Shown here: piece after piece, positions 20,827 through 32,684 of the stretch | Position numbering within the stretch: the stretch's first letter is position 1 | Layout of the letters: every line of letters begins with the position of its first letter | Assembly: GCA_005656395.1 (NCBI GenBank) | Contig: SRSI01000033.1 | Location: 62,001 to 126,000, forward strand | Reading direction: 5' to 3' | Length of the DNA stretch: 64,000 bases | Source of the DNA: Strongyloides papillosus | Taxonomy: Eukaryota > Nematoda > Chromadorea > Rhabditida > Strongyloididae | Translations under genes and position numbers: made by a program | The notes under the pieces: model-generated | Databases searched by the model: none | The model's input: only the letters and a program-made list of their open reading frames with translations | What the model was told of the DNA's origin: nothing

Positions 20827-21120
20827 CCGGGTGGCCGGCCAATTTCTCCCTTCTGTGAAAAATCTCGTACTCATCATTCCAAATATTTAAAAATTTAATT
20901 TTTAAATCTAATAAAAATTTGCAGTAATTTTTCGTAAAATCTAGTACATAGTTATATTTGACTTTTAAGATCATATATTTTTACATTAAAATAATTTTAA
21001 AATTCTTTTACATATCAAATATTTGTAGAAAAAAAATTATTACTGACACAAAAAAGTACTTCTAAACGGAAAATATGTTAACAAAATATTGTCACAGGGA
21101 GAAATTGGCCGGCCACCCGG
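20827..21120. mobile_element. 294-bp MITE with GC-rich terminal repeats
   Basis: The ends CCGGGTGGCCGGCCAATTTC and its exact inverse extend about 30 bp and are flanked by TA (20825-20826 and 21121-21122). The inside is AT-rich and non-coding. The GGCCGGCC core is conspicuous in this composition. Confidence 0.82.
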
Positions 21121-21122
21121 TA

Positions 21123-22391
21123 CATTTTCTAAGACATTTAAAATGTATAAACTCTTAATGTTGCTAAAAGTATAGTTTTAGAATATTTTAAGATAAAAGT
21201 TACATTGTGTATAGCTAACCAATAAAAAACCTAGTTTGTTGTTCTACAAAATTGTTCTATCATAAAATGCAAAAATTATTGAATAGTTTGTATTTTAAAT
21301 ACTACTATATGTTTATGCATTAAATATTTAACTTGTTTTTTAAACACTAAAAATAGAAAAAATCATATGAACAACTATTTTTGTTTAAAGACTATACATC
21401 AATCGGAAATATTATCATTTCAACTTTTTTACAATTGAAGATTTTTCAATTTTTACTATGTGTGTATATCAAAAACAATTTTATTAATAATAATAAATTG
21501 TTAAAAATTGTTCATAATATATTATTATTAAAATTAAATGAATGAATACTAACCATTTTTTGGTTTATGATAATTTTTTTTTATTCTACTGCAAGAAAGT
21601 AAGCATATAACTTTATTATAATTACATTATATATAAAAAATACAATAAGGTCACGCAATAATGATTTTAAAATTTGATTTATTTAATTGTTTTGTTAGTG
21701 TTTGACATAGTATAAAGCACAACTAAAAATATTACATATTTTCTGAGAAAGAATGACATGCTTATTTATAAATTTTATAATATTTACTAGCTGTCATATA
21801 TTTTAGAGTTAGACTTTAGATTAATGTTATTGTGAGGTTAGGAAACCTATTTAAATTAATAAAGAAATGTTAATATTATAAAGTAATTTTAATAATACTA
21901 ATAATTCTGTTGTAAAACACTTTTTTAGGCGTGTAATCAGATAAAATATTAAACTACAATAAACATTTCTAGAATCAAAAAACACTATTTAAAATACTTT
22001 TTTAATTTGATTCACATTATGTAATTAAAATTTACTCCGTAAATCATAGATTCGTCATCCGAATCGAAAGATTAAAAATTAAAATTATAAATTCTTCGCT
22101 AATGCAGGATATTAAATAATCATTTTTGATCATGCAATTAAATGTCTCATTTCTAGAATTATTAGTTTTGTACTCTTTTACATGATATCTTTTTAAAAGT
22201 ACTTTTTTAGAAACGAATAGCAAATCATAATTTATGATTATTTTAGTATTTGCTATTATTTTATTTGACACAATTTTTGTATTTAAAAAGTTAAAATAAT
22301 TTTACAAAGTACAAGTCAATATTTTAAATATAAAACTAACAAATTAATTGTTAGAAAATCAGTTATCAATTTTTAGAAGTTTTTTTTAGTA
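21123..22391. other. AT-rich spacer upstream of the Gly/Met-rich gene
   Basis: No gene recognised. TTTTTTTTAG at 22380-22389, two bases before the ATG, could be a trans-splice acceptor. Confidence 0.35.
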
Positions 22392-23267
22392 ATGTGTACT
22401 TTGTTGTTGTTTTTCATTTTATTTTTAAAAATACTAAAGATATCTAATGGACACGAATTTAAATGCATTAATGGGAATAATATGTGCACACTCTATTTTG
22501 CACTAAATGATCCAACAATGAGTAATGTCCTTCTTCGTAATCTTGGTGCTATGGAAGCACTTGAGATAGAATTTGATGCTTATGAAGCAAAGAGAAATAT
22601 GGATATACTTAATAGATTGAATATGAAATTACATAAATTTGTATCGAAAAATGAATTTGTTGGTTTTTAAATAGTAAATATTATAAAACCATTTTTAGAT
22701 GATGATATGTAAACATCTTCACATACTAGATCAATGCACTAGATCTCCAGTGGTGGATGTTAAAGTTGTTGCACAAATAATGGGTACTAATAATATCAGA
22801 GGTAATGAGATAATTTTTAATCACAGAAAGTTTAAATTTTTTTGTTTTTAAAAAACTTACAAAAAAGGTCTTAAGTATTAACTAAATTTTTTTTATTTTT
22901 AAGTAAATAGTAATGCTATGAGACAAGGAAACGTTAAGACATAATTTTAAAATACTTTTACTTTTTTTATAGGTATGAATGGTATGCAAAATGGTATGAA
23001 TCATGGCATGCCAGGTGGCGGAAATGGAAACATGCATAATGGCATTAACGGAGGCACATTCAGCAGAGGAGATATGAGAAATAGTTTTAGAGGACCTGGA
23101 GGTCCAATGCATCCCGGAGGTAGTAAGTTTAAAATTTATTACTTCTATTTCTAAAAATTTTATTATTTTAGTGCCAAATGTTGCAGGAATGAGACAAAGC
23201 TACCCAAGAGGTATAAATTTAAAAATATAAAAGTAAATTTAATCTCTTCAATATTCTTCTAGGTTAA
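22392..23267 (+). CDS. Secreted Gly/Met/Asn-rich protein, five exons
   Basis: Model: exons 22392-22640 (or to 22658), 22699-22801, 22973-23122, 23172-23210 and 23263-23267, giving about 181-187 residues. Exon 1 encodes a signal peptide (CTLLLFFILFLKIL...SNG) and a mixed region (MCTLYFALNDPTMSNVLL). Exon 2 carries two Cys. Exon 3 is a low-complexity Gly/Met/Asn block (MNGMQNGMNHGMPGGGNGN). Exon 4 has 39 nt and exon 5 only 5 nt, supplying the last Gly and the stop. Intron 1 is phase 0 and introns 2-4 are phase 1, exactly the pattern of the convergent minus-strand gene at 24149-25982. The exon 1 donor is uncertain (GTATCG or GTTGGT, both in frame). No domain is recognised. Composition suggests an extracellular structural or adhesive protein; the role is unknown. 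Confidence 0.6.
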
Positions 23268-24148
23268 AAAATTAATCAAAATTTATTATTGACAATGTAA
23301 ATTACAACGTTTTTAAACTTTATTTATCGTATTCAAAAAAAAATCTTTTATGTAATATAATTGACAGAAAGATTTTTTTATAACCCATATATAAATATTT
23401 ATATGTGAATAAAAATAAATAAAGTTTGCTTATTGTTTTTAAAACTTCATCAATAATTTTGGCTTGATCTTAAAATATATTTTTGTTCATATATCTCAGT
23501 TTTTTAAACTTATTCTTAATAAAATTTTTTATGATACCTTGTCGTCTAGAAAAAAATTACCTGAAATTTAAAATAATGAAATTCAATATTAATAAAAATA
23601 TATAGAAAGAGAAAACATATGATCGCTCTGGTGAAAAAAAAGATTCAAAATACAAAATATAAAGCATTTTTAAAAAAGATAAATGTGATATTATCATTAA
23701 ATATAAAATCAACAAAGTTATATAATAAATAAATCAGATATTAAAGTATGGAAATAAAAATACAATTATTGATTTGCTCAGTATTAGTTGGTGTTTATAT
23801 ATAATAAGGATAATTGATTTATGATATTGAATAAAGTGATAACTGTTATCAATTCTAATGTGAATTGATTAATAAAACATTAAAAAGTAAAATTTGATAC
23901 TTTATTTTGATAAACAAATCATTTAATTGCTTTTATGTTATGTTTGTCAATTAAATTTTAACAATTTCTTTTTTAATTTCTATTCTTTTGTATTAGTCCT
24001 TTGTATATTACTTAAAACTTTCAGTAATTTTATAACTTATTATATATCTTGGATTATATAAATCAATTAAACTTTTATTATACCAGATAAAAGTCATTAA
24101 AAATATTTTTATAGATTTTACTTAAAAAAAGATCTTCTATTTGTTTTT
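23268..24148. other. Convergent intergenic region
   Basis: Lies between the two Gly/Met-rich genes, which end towards each other. Very AT-rich with no coding sequence seen. Confidence 0.4.
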
Positions 24149-25982
24149 TTATCCGAATTGATACCTTCTCCTTGGCACAAATCTTGGAAACACCCTATTG
24201 TGTGGTCCTCTTCGCAAAATTCCGCCTCCTTAAATTTTTGTTAAGCTGACTAAGAAAATACTTACTGTGTTTATAACTAGGATGACAATTACTAGTTTTT
24301 TGGCCTAAAATAAAAGCTCAAATTGTATCGCGGAAGTTAAATGATTTACAATTTATATCTTTACTTTTATCATGAGTGGGCTTGTTATTTTCTTAAAATA
24401 TAATATTTTAAATAACTGTATGACATTTTTACCTTTTTTTTTAATTGAACTTTTTGTTCCTAAAATATTGTATTAATAGTTAAAATATTATGTCTTCACC
24501 TTTATTATCATGATTTTCGTTTGCATGTGAATTATTACCATCTGAAAATTTTAAAAAAAAATTGCAGATAAAAGTTGTTACCTTCATCATTTTCTTTTTT
24601 ATCTCCATCATCAGCTAAAATGATTAATTTATTCAAAACACAAAATCGTTACCTTTAGTATTTGAATGTTTTGAATGTCTGATACGTCCACCTTAATTAA
24701 AAAAAATTAATTAACTATATTGAGTAGTTACCACTTTGTCGACTTAATGAATTATTACTGTCGTCATCATAATTATCAAAGTCTAAAAATTTCTTATTAA
24801 CTTTATTACTCACTATCATACCAATGCTGCCACCGTAGCTTCCACGATTATTCATCATCATATTACCACCCATATTGGCCATCATACCACCATACATTCC
24901 TAGAGAATTATAAGAAAAGTAATTTAACTCTTATTAATAAGTTTCTACCTGGCATCATTGGAGACGGCATCATCATGGTACCGAGCATGCCTGAAACAAA
25001 TTCTCATACAAAGCATAGATTTTATAGAAATATACATCATACCCATAAGAGGACCGGACATGCTTTGTAATCCACTCATTAAACCTATACCACCCATCCC
25101 GTACATGCCATTCATTCCATGCATTCCACCCATCCCATAATCCATCATACCTATGCCATACATTCCACTACTCATTCCGATGCCATGCATACCATACATG
25201 CCATGTCCCATCGCCATATTATTTCCCATTGGCATATTATTCCCGTAACCACCAGCTAAAAATGAAAAAGTTAGAATTTTTGTTAACTTTATTGTCATTA
25301 GCATGATTACTTTGGTCCATATTTGGGTCCATAAAATCTATAAGTTTTAACAATTAATATAAAAAAATTTGTCATTACCAGGGTTATTAATGAAATTATT
25401 TGAGTTTTTATTTCTTCCATTACCATTAAAGTCGGTAGAAGTCATTTCATCAGAATCATCAACGTAATCAGGGTTCTTTATATTATCAGTATTATTTTTA
25501 TTTTTGAAACCTTTAAAAATATTAAATATCAGGTAATAAAAAATACAGAATAAATTTTAAATGAATCATAAATCAATAAGTTATATTTTTACTGATTGAA
25601 TCATTTTAAGTCATCTTTTATTTACTACTTAGAACCTATTTCAAGATTATCGATTTAAATAGTATTAGTTAATCAATAATAAGTAGTCTGTAAAGTCTTT
25701 CTTACCATCTTTTGTAATGTTTTTTGAATCATCCATTGTCGAAACATCATTTTCATCTTCACCTTTTTTTTTCTTTTTCGAACTCTTTCTTTTAAATCTT
25801 TCTAGATAGTTCTAAAATATAGATTTTTTAAAGTAATGAATAACTCATTATCTTTAATTTACCTCAATACCTTCATACTTATCAATATAATTAATCAGAT
25901 TTCTGCTAAACTTATACCCATAGAAATTGGGTAAAACAAAAATAAAAGTAAAGATATACAACATACATTTTAAAATATTCAT
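24149..25982 (-). CDS. Secreted Gly/Met-rich protein encoded by 13 exons, including seven micro-exons
   Basis: Exons (minus strand): 25982-25863, 25811-25706, 25510-25379, 25337-25311, 25255-25043, 24990-24949, 24899-24732, 24691-24653, 24614-24582, 24541-24500, 24459-24433, 24304-24266, 24228-24149. They total 1068 nt and 355 residues. Exons 4, 6 and 8-12 are 27-42 nt. Intron 1 is phase 0 and the other eleven are all phase 1, so each of the ten exons from 3 to 12 can be skipped without a frameshift. Introns are mostly 37-55 nt. The protein has a signal peptide (LKCMLYIFTFIFVLPNFYG), a charged region, a Gly/Met/Tyr-rich centre (GHGMYGMHGIGMSSGMYGIG), an acidic/Asn stretch, and a basic C-terminus ending RRRYQFG. 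No domain is recognised. The layout resembles micro-exon genes of schistosomes; homology is not implied. Confidence 0.68.
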
Positions 25983-27319
25983 TGTAATGTAACAAAATAC
26001 GTATAATTATTTCAAAAACCAAAAATAATATTAAATTATATTGATGCATGGGTTTTTTATAAATAAATATTTGAATACATGATTAAAAATTATGAAAATT
26101 TTAATTTATTAAACATTAATACGTGTTTACAGGGCAAGTAATCTATAATTATTAATGAAAAGATAAAAAATTTTGATTTTTTCTACAAAATCCTGCATAT
26201 TTATTTGAAATATTTTTCTAGTCATAAGGCAATATATTAGAGTATGGCAGAAATGTATTTAATTTTATATGTACTCAAAGCAAATAATATATATATTTAA
26301 TATGGCATCAAAATAATTTAAATATATAGAGAAAGTATTTTTAATGATTTTTACACTTTATAAAAGATATATAAATAAGAAGCATATACTGCTATCATAC
26401 TTCAATTAAGTATATTCTCAGTGCTCGGTTAGTAATTTCATTTAAGATCAGAAAAAACATATAAGCTTAGATGAATTCCTTTATTTAATAGTTGAGTTAT
26501 ATGAAACAAGAAATGCAAATCAAGATCAGCTTAACTCTGTAAAATTTACGGCTTAACAACTCTTTAAGACCATTAGCTGTCATCAGCACTTGCTGCTTTG
26601 GGCTAGCAGAATATAAAACTTTGATTTTATGTCTTATACGAAAAAAATTCTAAAATCCTACTATTTAATCTACAAATCATGCTAAAGGCAACTATATTAC
26701 AAACAGTGCGTCACATAATACATTAAATATAATATATGTCTAAAATATTTATTAGTCAAAATTTGGCCACTAACTTTGACACACTAATACAAGCTACTTT
26801 AGTTTTTAATCAAAATGTAATAACTTGCATAAATTAATTTATAAAATTTCTTTTGAAATCGATTTCAAACTTTTAAAGTTTTTCTGATCTCATATATTTT
26901 ATTAACCGAGAATTTAGTTATATAGGTCGTGCAAAACGGTCCTTTTAGATGAGTTTTTACTATATCAATAATATTGTTTTAGTTTTCTAACTTCAGAGAT
27001 TTGTAATTAAGTAATAATATAACTAAGTAGAATGATAATTAAAGTGGAACTATAGCTAAGATTTAGCGAAAACAGATTATTTTTATGCATTTTTGTGTAA
27101 TCTTTGTTTACTTATGAATATATACTTCCCTAAATAACTACATAGTTTTTTATATTATTATCATATGTATTTAGATTGTATATATCTATATTTTTTAAAT
27201 AAGATTTTTTTGAATTAGTATGTAATTTATAACAAGACATAAAATAATTGTTACTTAATCTTGTTGATTGCATTTGAATTATTTTGAAAGCAATTATTTT
27301 AAAGCATCTCAACGATAGA
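25983..27319. other. Upstream spacer of the micro-exon gene
   Basis: A TATA-like TATAAAAAA lies on the minus strand at 26053-26061, about 75 nt before the ATG at 25982. The rest is AT-rich with no gene recognised. Confidence 0.4.
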
Positions 27320-27545
27320 AAATTATTATTTTAAAATTTTATTATAATAGCCTTATAACAATGTTTAGTTATAATGTATTCTTTTTTGTTTTAAAAAAAT
27401 GATTTTGACAAGTTGTAAAATTTTATTTTACACTTTATATCTTATTTTTATCGAAAAATATATATGTTTACTGTATTGCACTTTTTAAACAATTTTACCA
27501 AACGGTAAAATTTTTCATATGAGTGTTTTATATGACATCGATTCA
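27320..27545 (-). repeat. Relic of the 3-prime flank of the small secreted-protein genes
   Basis: Matches the sequence just 3-prime of the 12231 and 14262 genes (TTTTAAAATTTTATTATAATAGCCTTATAACAATG-like start, then TGCACTTTT and CATATGAGTG). The coding part expected to follow on the minus strand is not found. It also contains a perfect AATTTTACC/GGTAAAATT hairpin at about 27492-27513. It looks like a decayed third or fourth family copy. Confidence 0.5.
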
Positions 27546-28195
27546 CCTCTAAAACCACTAAATTTTTTATTATTGGTAAAAAATTACCTTCAAATTTATT
27601 TCTTTTATAAAAAATATCTAGCTGATATGTTTACACATTAAACAAGTAATATTCGAAATTTCTAGCAATAAACTAAAGTGATTTATAAAATTCTATCTAT
27701 AGAAGATTTATTCTAAATGTTTTTATTGTAAAAAAGTAGTCAGAAAGTGCTATAAATGTAAAATTATAATAAGCAAATTTGTTTCTGGCATAAAGTTTCT
27801 TAATATAATAGATTGTTATCAAGATTTGGATATCACAAATTTACTTACATCATCGTTTTCAATAAAAAAAGTGGTCAACGATGGTTATATTATAATAAAA
27901 TGTTGTTATCAATTATGCTTTTACAAATAATTAGATATGTGTATTCTCAATTGAAAATTTAATTGCCAGAAGATTGTTTTTATAGAAAAGTGACTGTAAA
28001 GTCGTTCTTGAAGAAATAATTTTATTTTCAAAAACGTTTAGTAAAAAATGTGCTAAAAAATGTTTTTGAAAAAAAATGGTTCGCAAAGGTGTTTTTGATA
28101 TTGTAAAAATAATTTAGTAAATTACCTGTAATAATGTAATAAAAAAATTACTTTAAAAAACTTCGATTTTCTGGAAAAAAATCAATTTATATGAA
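27546..28195. other. AT-rich spacer
   Basis: Nothing recognised. Confidence 0.4.
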
Positions 28196-29066
28196 TTAGG
28201 TTGTTAGAAAAGTTTTGTCGTTTTTTCATTATTATTTTATATTCCAAAAAAATACGATTTCAAGTAATTAAAAATTAAGTTGTTGTTATAATTTGATAGT
28301 ATAGGTTTTCAACTTTAGGACTTGTATAATCAGAATTTGCCATATTATCTAAGCTATATTTTCTTCTGATAAAACTTAGATGTTGTTAAGAATCATTTTT
28401 GACAAAGTATTTTCTACGAGTTTCAATTAATAAATGACGTAAGAAACTTTAAAAAACTTATAAAAAAAGTATTGAAAGAAGATGTAGCAAATGTTTAAAA
28501 AGTGAAAAGATTAGTTTAAAAATTCATGGAGAAATAAATCTTTAAACAAAGCGTACATTTGCAGAGCTTCTAATAAAAATTTCTGAAATTCAAATATCTT
28601 TAAATTATTTTTAATAATCTTTAATATAACATGTTATCTAAACTGAGCAAGAAAATTTAAAAAGAATTCTAAATTTTATAAAGTGCAGAAGAAGTTATTC
28701 TTCAAAACGATCACACAAACAATGAAGACTTTAAAAAACTTGATGAGTTAAATTTAAAAGGTTCTTCGTCACTTAACATATTCTCTAGACGTTTCTCTAA
28801 TTAATCACTATCTACTCTTATCTTTATATAACTTTAAGAATGGTAAATACTTTAGTAAAGTTGATGAAGTAATTGTTGGTTTTTTTGAAACTTTCTTCAA
28901 AAAGGTTAGGAAATTCTTCACATCTGAATCGGTAAGGTGGCTACTTATAGATGACAAGTTGTTGGTAGTAATGAATATAATATCGTAAATTTAATAATTG
29001 TCTTATTAAAATTTTAGGGTTATAAAATTTAAGTAAGAAAACGACAGAACTTTTGTACTAACCTGA
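28196..29066 (+). mobile_element. Decayed mariner element
   Basis: 871 bp related along its whole length to 18363-19246. The left end is TTAGGTTGTTAGAAAAGTTTTGTCG and the right end the inverse of TCAGGTTAGTACAAAAGTTC. Internal frames are destroyed. The C-terminal pattern (FFETFFKKV, then FF/FTS, then KW) can still be traced. TA is kept on the right (29067) but not clearly on the left. Confidence 0.68.
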
Positions 29067-29068
29067 TA

Positions 29069-29907
29069 TATTACTTGCTGTTTTAAATTCGCTATAAGTA
29101 CGAAATCATTATCTAAAAATTTTCATATACTTAAATTTAAGCATCAAAATCATGTTGTTAAAATAAAAATTCTTTAAAAATTTATTTTTTTATTTTGTTT
29201 AGTAAGATCCTTTATATTTTAATTCAATTAAACCTTTATTTATAAATAAAACAAAAATACGATAATAAAAGAAATAAATCTCCTCATAAAGAGGAGATTT
29301 TTTGTTATTAAATGTTTTGAAAATAAATAAAACAATTAATATTGCAATGTTAAATTATTCAAAATGATAAGAAAATTAATTTAAAAACAGTTCTTTTTTG
29401 TATTCATTATAATTTTTAATCAATTTTAACTAAACTATTTCCTTTGTTTTAACGTATAAATTGTTCAAACATGTTATTAATTCATATATAATTTACTTTG
29501 TAACACATAAGGTAAATATAAAAGTAGAAAAAAAGTAAAAAAATTACAGGTTTGTGTCTCCTCATTTTATTTTAGAAATGTTGAAATTTAAAAGGTCTAT
29601 TTTGAAAATATTTAATTGAAATCTTTTTATATTATTAGTACACATAGAGGTCACTTTGTATTTTCATATCTTTTTTTGTCATATGAATCATATTTGTTAA
29701 TTTATTTAAAGTTAGAATATTTATATAAAAAATATTGATTGTTATTTTTTTTATTAAAGCAATTCTAAATATTAAAGAAAATTCATGGCATATATTTATA
29801 AATTTTATTATAAATAATATAGGAAAACTTTAAAAAATTTTGTTTTTTGATAAAAGGAATAAATATTTAAAATTTTAAGTTAACTCAATAAAATTTTTAG
29901 TGTAAAT
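29069..29907. other. Upstream region of the first DUF229 gene
   Basis: Contains a perfect 10-bp hairpin at 29276-29300 (AAATCTCCTC, ATAAA loop, GAGGAGATTT) followed by T-run. A TTTGTGTC block at 29551 resembles blocks upstream of the other two DUF229 genes. No coding sequence. Confidence 0.4.
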
Positions 29908-31946
29908 ATGATGTTGAATGATATTGAAAAAGCTTTTCGATATAGAAGATATACTATTAAAGGTAAGTTATTTTTATAAAAAAAAATTATAAAAGTTTTA
30001 TAGCTATCAAAACCAAAAGAAAATATTTGAAAATTATTTTAGCTTTATTGTTTTTTGGTCTTTTTTATTTCATCTATCTTATTTGTTTTAAAAATATTTT
30101 AAATTTAAATGTATTTTATTATAAAGTAGAAGTCCACGATAGAAAAATCAATAATGTTTTGCATAAAAATAGTAATTGTTTGTTTGAAAAATTTAGTATA
30201 TGGAGTGATATAGTTAATAATTATATAAAACCACAAAAAAAATTTGAAAAATGTAAAAAAACCAATGATAGTAAATTTTACAAGATAGTTGATGGAGTTA
30301 TAACAGTTATGAATGATGATTTGTATTGTTTTTGTGGTTGTGTGTATTCCAATGGTAATTACAAATTAAATTCCACTAAATATATTCATATTAATAAATC
30401 ATATAAATTGGATTGCGATATTTCTCATTTTAGATGTTACAATTTATCTGGCAATATTATTTTTGATGATGTATATTTTTATATAAACAAGCTAAATAAA
30501 TTTCCTAAAGAAAACACACCTTTTTTGGAAGAAAATTTTAATATACCAATAAATAATAAGCTTTACGATGTTCATATATATGTTATTGATTCATTATCAT
30601 ATTATCACGCTTTAAGAGCACTTCCTAAAACAAGGAAATTTTTAAAAGAGAAATTAAACGGTGTTGAAATGAAATATTTAAATGTTATTGGACCTAATTC
30701 AAGACTTAATGCTTATGGATTTCTTTTAAATAAACAAGATATAGATGTGCATGACTTTTTTTCTTTTAATAAAACAAAAAAAAACGATTTTGGCGATTTA
30801 AATTCTTGTGAAATTGCACTAGACAATCAAACTTTTATACAAGAATATTATAGAAAAATGGGTTATGTAACATTAAGTGCAGAAGATAGTGAATTTGGTG
30901 GAACATTTACCTATCCTACATGTGTTGGATTTAAAAAAAAACCTGCACATCATACTTTAACACCACTTCAAGTTCTTTCAATACACCCTATAACGTCGAA
31001 ATTAGTAAAAGATGTATATAAAAGAAAGTGTTACCATCATGGATTTCATATAATGGATTACACAATTGATTTTCTACAAAAATATGAAAATAACTTAAAA
31101 ATGACTTTAATCTGGCAAACAAACATAAATCATGGTAACTTAAACAATATTTTTGCTGCAGACGACATTTACTATAACTTTTTCAAGGAAAATGAGAAAT
31201 ACTATAAAAATTCATTCAGTATCTTAATGGGCGATCACGGGGACAAGACGGATATTTTTTCAATAACTGACATTGGTAGATACGAGCAAAAAAATCCTTA
31301 TTTTATTATAACAATACCAGAAGACTTAAAATATAATGCACAGTTGATAAAAAATTTAAATGAAAATAGTAAGAAACATGCTTCACACTTTGATGTTTAT
31401 GCCACTTTATTAGATATATTAACAAATGCTCCTAAGGATAGATTTAAAATGTTGGATAAACAAAAAGAATTCCCAATAAAAAATGATACAATTAAAGGAT
31501 TAAGTTTACTAAGACCATTACCAAATTACAGTCGTTCATGTTATGAAATGTTCATACCTCCTCAATACTGTTTGTGTAAACCAAAATTCAAATTTCTTCC
31601 ACCTTCCATGGCAAAAGAACGCACTAAAATAGAAAAAAACTTTATTAAAGCACTTAACAATAAATTAGTTGAAGGAAATTTGACAGATAAGTGTGCTGAA
31701 ATTAAATTGGATAGATCAGAAAAGTTTATAATAAAATTTTTTAGAGTTGAGAATTCAAAAATTGTCTATAAGGTATACGGTGTCACTATACCAGGGAAAG
31801 CTAAATTTTATGCTTTAATGAGTAACAATTTTGAAGTCATGAACAATAAAATTATACGTTTAAGTGTTTATAAGCACCAAGCAGAACCTTGTGCAAAATA
31901 TTCTCTTTATAAACCGTATTGTTACTGCAAAAGTTTATTGTCTTAA
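29908..31946 (+). CDS. DUF229 family type II membrane protein (alkaline-phosphatase-like fold), paralogue 1
   Basis: Exons 29908-29962 (55 nt) and 30004-31946, 41-nt intron, phase 1; 665 residues. A short cytosolic N-terminus with basic residues is followed by one membrane segment (about 28-48, IILALLFFGLFYFIYLICF). The rest is extracytosolic. The catalytic-type domain starts with HIYVIDSLSYYHALRALPKT and has the putative nucleophile region GPNSRLNAYG, HGNLN, MGDHG and ASHFDVYATLLDI. These are metal-ligand positions of the alkaline phosphatase/sulfatase superfamily. A C-terminal Cys-rich tail has SCYEMFIPPQYCLC and YCYCKSLLS. The enzymatic activity of DUF229 proteins is unknown. In this copy the residues after DHG (DKTD) and HG instead of HD differ from the other two paralogues. 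It forms a tail-to-tail pair with the GT14 gene at 33594-35086. Confidence 0.88.
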
Positions 31947-32684
31947 ACACTAATATACTTTTTCTTTTGTTTCATAAAATATTATATAATTGGCTTAAGG
32001 CATAACTTTCTGTAATATTCTTTTCAAATGACTACAAAAATTAATTTTCATAACATTAAATATCATATTTTTTAAATAAAGAATATTTTTTAAATAAAGA
32101 ATATTTTTAAAGTTATTAATAATTTATTTTATACATTTTACGCACTTTAAAATTTATAGCTTAGAGCAAATTCAGCTCTATTTTTATGTCAATTTGTTTT
32201 ATATTGCCTGTTTTTTAAAACCTATTGCTACTACATGGTCAAACTATGTAAAAACTTATTCTTAAGTTATTGCTTCAAATGAATTCAATTCAATAAACTA
32301 AACTTCAAACTTTTAGATAATTTGCACCACATTCTTTTAAATTAAACATATAAATCCATTGTAAAAAGTTGTATTAAAGATTCTGTGGAAATATAAAAAT
32401 TTTGAAAAAAGAAAGTTAACTAACTCGACTGACATTAAAAGTAATAACAATTACACTTATTTTTCTAAGTACAAGCAATTGAGAAGATTTTTTGTGCTTC
32501 AATGTTAGTGTTCCCATTTTTTGATAATCTGAAAATAATTTTTATTTTAAAAAATTTACATTATGTATTATTCATTTGTTTAAATAATTTATATTTCAGA
32601 CATATTGATATCTCTTTTTTTTAGCTAAATGTAATAATAAAATAGTGTTTTAGACAGAATTATTGCATACATTGAAATATTGTA
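31947..32684. other. 3-prime flank of DUF229 paralogue 1
   Basis: The stretch 32220-32530 is loosely similar to 42060-42390 (shared words such as CAATGTTAGTGTT.CC and GTTAACTAACTCGACTGACATT). This indicates that the duplication of the module included the 3-prime flank. Non-coding. Confidence 0.4.
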
